From CAYUYV01 sp964474635 (GTDB taxonomy: Bacteria > Pseudomonadota > Alphaproteobacteria > JAJFIK01): a DNA stretch of 17,457 bases. The DNA lies in NCBI GenBank assembly GCA_964474635.1, contig CAYYTT010000080.1, positions 1 to 17,457 of the forward strand, in the 5' to 3' direction. The translations under genes were made by a program, and so were the position numbers. The notes under the pieces were generated by a model that ran no database searches, was not told the DNA's origin, and saw only the letters and a program-made list of their open reading frames with translations. Below, in pieces: positions 15,861 to 17,457 of this stretch (positions are counted from its first letter, which is position 1; each line of letters opens with the position of its first letter).

Positions 15861-16412
15861 ATGTACGGAATGGTGCACACGGCGGTGAGGGCCATGGCGC
15901 TCGATCTGCTGGGCGAGGAGGCCTGGTTGAGCGTGTTGGAGCGCAGCGGCCTGACGGACGAGCATTTTTTCAGCAGCGAAGTCTATGACGACGCGGTCAC
16001 GATGGACCTGGTGGCGACGCTTTCGCAGGTGTCGGGCATGGACAGCGCGCCTCTGCTGGAAGCCTTTGGGGAATTCTGGATCGCATTCGCCTTCCAGTCG
16101 TCCTACGGGCCCATGTTTGATGTGGCCGGCGAAACGCTCGATGAGCTTCTGGAAAACCTGGACGCCATGCACGCCAGCATTCAATCGACCATGCCGGGAG
16201 CCCGCATGCCCTCCTTTGAGCTGATCGACTGTCAGGCACAGCGTATCGACGTTCTCTACCGGTCGGAACGCGTTGGCCTTGAGCCCTTTGTAAAGGGGCT
16301 GTTGCAGGGCCTTATGCGCCACTTCGGCGAAACAGGGACGGTGGCCTCCTGTCCCGATGCAACCGGCACCCGGTTCACCATCCACAAGGCGGCCGAAAGC
16401 GCCGTTGCCTGA
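15861..16412 (+). CDS. Stand-alone H-NOX haem nitric-oxide sensor
   Basis: The 183-residue product matches the H-NOX (haem NO/oxygen binding, HNOB) family along its whole length. It begins MYGMVHTAVRAM, the usual start. His104 in NLDAMHASIQSTMPGARMP is the expected proximal haem ligand, and Y133-x-S135-x-R137 (YRSER) is the haem-propionate clamp. Oxygen-binding H-NOX proteins carry a distal tyrosine nine residues after the motif tyrosine. That position here is Pro142, which favours NO-selective binding without stable oxygen binding (inferred from the family). The protein is cytosolic. GGGAGG lies close before the ATG. The kinase gene starts 19 bases after the stop, so the two are almost certainly co-transcribed, and H-NOX probably controls the kinase. 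Confidence 0.95.
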   Translation: MYGMVHTAVRAMALDLLGEEAWLSVLERSGLTDEHFFSSEVYDDAVTMDLVATLSQVSGMDSAPLLEAFGEFWIAFAFQSSYGPMFDVAGETLDELLENLDAMHASIQSTMPGARMPSFELIDCQAQRIDVLYRSERVGLEPFVKGLLQGLMRHFGETGTVASCPDATGTRFTIHKAAESAVA

Positions 16413-16431
16413 CCAACACCCGGCGCCCCCG

Positions 16432-17457
16432 ATGCTCTTGACCCTTGATACGGCGCAGCTTGATTTTTTGTTTCCGGCTCGCCTGTCGCTCGGGCCAACG
16501 GGAGAGGTGCGCGGTCTCGGTCCCTCCTTGAAGCGACATTTGGGTGAGGATGCTCTCGGCCGTGATTTTTTCGCCGTCTTTAAGGTCAAGAGGCCGCTCG
16601 ACCTTTCGTCCGTAGACGGTTTGACGGATTGCCGCAAGCTCTGGATCGAGAGCATCGGGGACAGTCCATGTCTCCATTTGCGCGGCTCCGTTCTGCTCCA
16701 GGACGACGCGGTGCACCTTCTGATGGGCCATGTTCCCGGCCTTGAGGTGGGCGACCACGTGAAGACCTTACGCATGTCCGATTTCGCGCCCTCTGACGGT
16801 GCGCTCGATATCATCGCCGCGGCCCAGATGCGTGCCGGCCTGCTGGCCGATACGCGAGCCCTGATTGAGGATCTCAAGCAGAAGAAAATCGAGGCGGAGG
16901 CCGCGAGCGAAGCCAAGTCCCGCTTCCTCGCCACCATGAGCCATGAGATCCGGACGCCGATGAATGGCGTGCTTGGTATGCTTGATCTGGTATTGCGAAC
17001 GCCGCTGACCGGGGATCAGAACCGCAAACTGCTTGTGGCCCGGGACAGTGCGCGGAGTCTGCTTTCGATCATCAGTGATACGCTCGATTTCTCAAAGCTC
17101 GAAGCCGGGCATGTGACATTGGAGGCGATCCCCTTCGACTTTGCGGCGCTCTTGCGCGATGCGGTGGCCCTGTTCGAGCCGCGCAGTCTCGACCAGGGTC
17201 TTGCCCTTCACCTGGACGTGGATGACAGCGTGCCCCGATGGATCGAGGGGGATCCCGTCCGTATCCGTCAGGTGCTCCTCAATTTGTTGGGAAACGCGTT
17301 AAAGTTCACCAAAACCGGCAAGGTCGTCTTGCAGGTTCGGGCGGATGGCGTGGGAGACATCCGCACGCTGCGGATCGAGGTTGTGGATACGGGGATCGGC
17401 ATTCCGGCGGAGGTGGTCCCGCGCCTTTTTAGCAGTTTCACCCAGGCCGATTCCTCC
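16432..17457 (+). CDS. H-NOBA domain sensor histidine kinase (partial, 3' end cut)
   Basis: The first 342 codons are visible and the gene continues past the window. Residues about 5-145 fit the H-NOBA (haem NO-binding associated) domain, found in kinases and cyclases regulated by a separate H-NOX protein: a PAS-like sensor half, then a coiled-coil helix (about 130-165, LIEDLKQKKIEAEAASEAKS). The HisKA domain follows, with phospho-acceptor His171 in ATMSHEIRTPMNGVLG. The ATPase domain shows the N-box LLNLLGNALKF (Asn284 and Asn288) and the G1 box DTGIGIP (Asp319). There are no membrane segments, so it is cytosolic. The sequence is typical of hybrid kinases of the BarA/TorS class, so receiver or Hpt domains may follow beyond the edge. 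The ATG at 16432 was chosen; a TTG at 16405 would overlap the H-NOX gene. No strong ribosome site is seen, which fits translational coupling. Confidence 0.93.
   Translation, partial: MLLTLDTAQLDFLFPARLSLGPTGEVRGLGPSLKRHLGEDALGRDFFAVFKVKRPLDLSSVDGLTDCRKLWIESIGDSPCLHLRGSVLLQDDAVHLLMGHVPGLEVGDHVKTLRMSDFAPSDGALDIIAAAQMRAGLLADTRALIEDLKQKKIEAEAASEAKSRFLATMSHEIRTPMNGVLGMLDLVLRTPLTGDQNRKLLVARDSARSLLSIISDTLDFSKLEAGHVTLEAIPFDFAALLRDAVALFEPRSLDQGLALHLDVDDSVPRWIEGDPVRIRQVLLNLLGNALKFTKTGKVVLQVRADGVGDIRTLRIEVVDTGIGIPAEVVPRLFSSFTQADSS

Overview
The window is chromosomal DNA from a GC-rich Gram-negative bacterium, most probably an alphaproteobacterium. The pointers are the rsmI-yraN and sirB1-gshB-comM gene order, lipoproteins with clear lipoboxes, frequent GTG starts, and a dispersed hairpin repeat of a kind I associate with alphaproteobacterial genomes. 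No tRNA, rRNA, CRISPR array, transposase or phage gene is visible. I cannot name the genus from sequence alone.

Left part (1-5155). Two ~115-bp copies of one dispersed palindromic repeat lie at 1-114 (+) and 5038-5155 (inverted) and bracket an accessory-looking segment. Inside are a decayed gene remnant (about 221-600), a 760-residue secreted protein with three internal repeats and a Tyr/Gly-rich region (701-2983, minus), a divergent 227-residue exported protein of unknown function (3157-3840), and a class 3 lipase-like lipoprotein (3965-5017). A near-perfect 18-bp palindrome sits between the two divergent genes. Hairpins mark the ends of the 760-residue and 227-residue genes.

Middle part (5193-12006). 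This is mostly conserved housekeeping. A three-helix membrane protein and an LpoA-type penicillin-binding protein activator lie on the minus strand. Divergent from them are rsmI (16S rRNA 2'-O-methyltransferase) and an overlapping yraN. Then come sirB1, gshB (glutathione synthetase) and comM/yifB (AAA+ ATPase), all on the plus strand, with gshB and comM sharing an ATGA stop/start.

Right part (12012-17457). Directly after comM is the C-terminal half of a beta-lactamase-fold serine hydrolase that lacks its SxxK nucleophile motif and is probably a gene relic. A strong hairpin separates it from a convergent, fused double-domain M16 zinc metalloprotease lipoprotein. Divergent from the protease is an apparent nitric-oxide signalling pair: a stand-alone H-NOX haem sensor (15861-16412), followed 19 bp later by a histidine kinase with an N-terminal H-NOBA domain that runs off the window. 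This pair and the two uncharacterised secreted proteins in the left part are the most interesting content. I do not see a convincing new multi-gene defence or mobile system.
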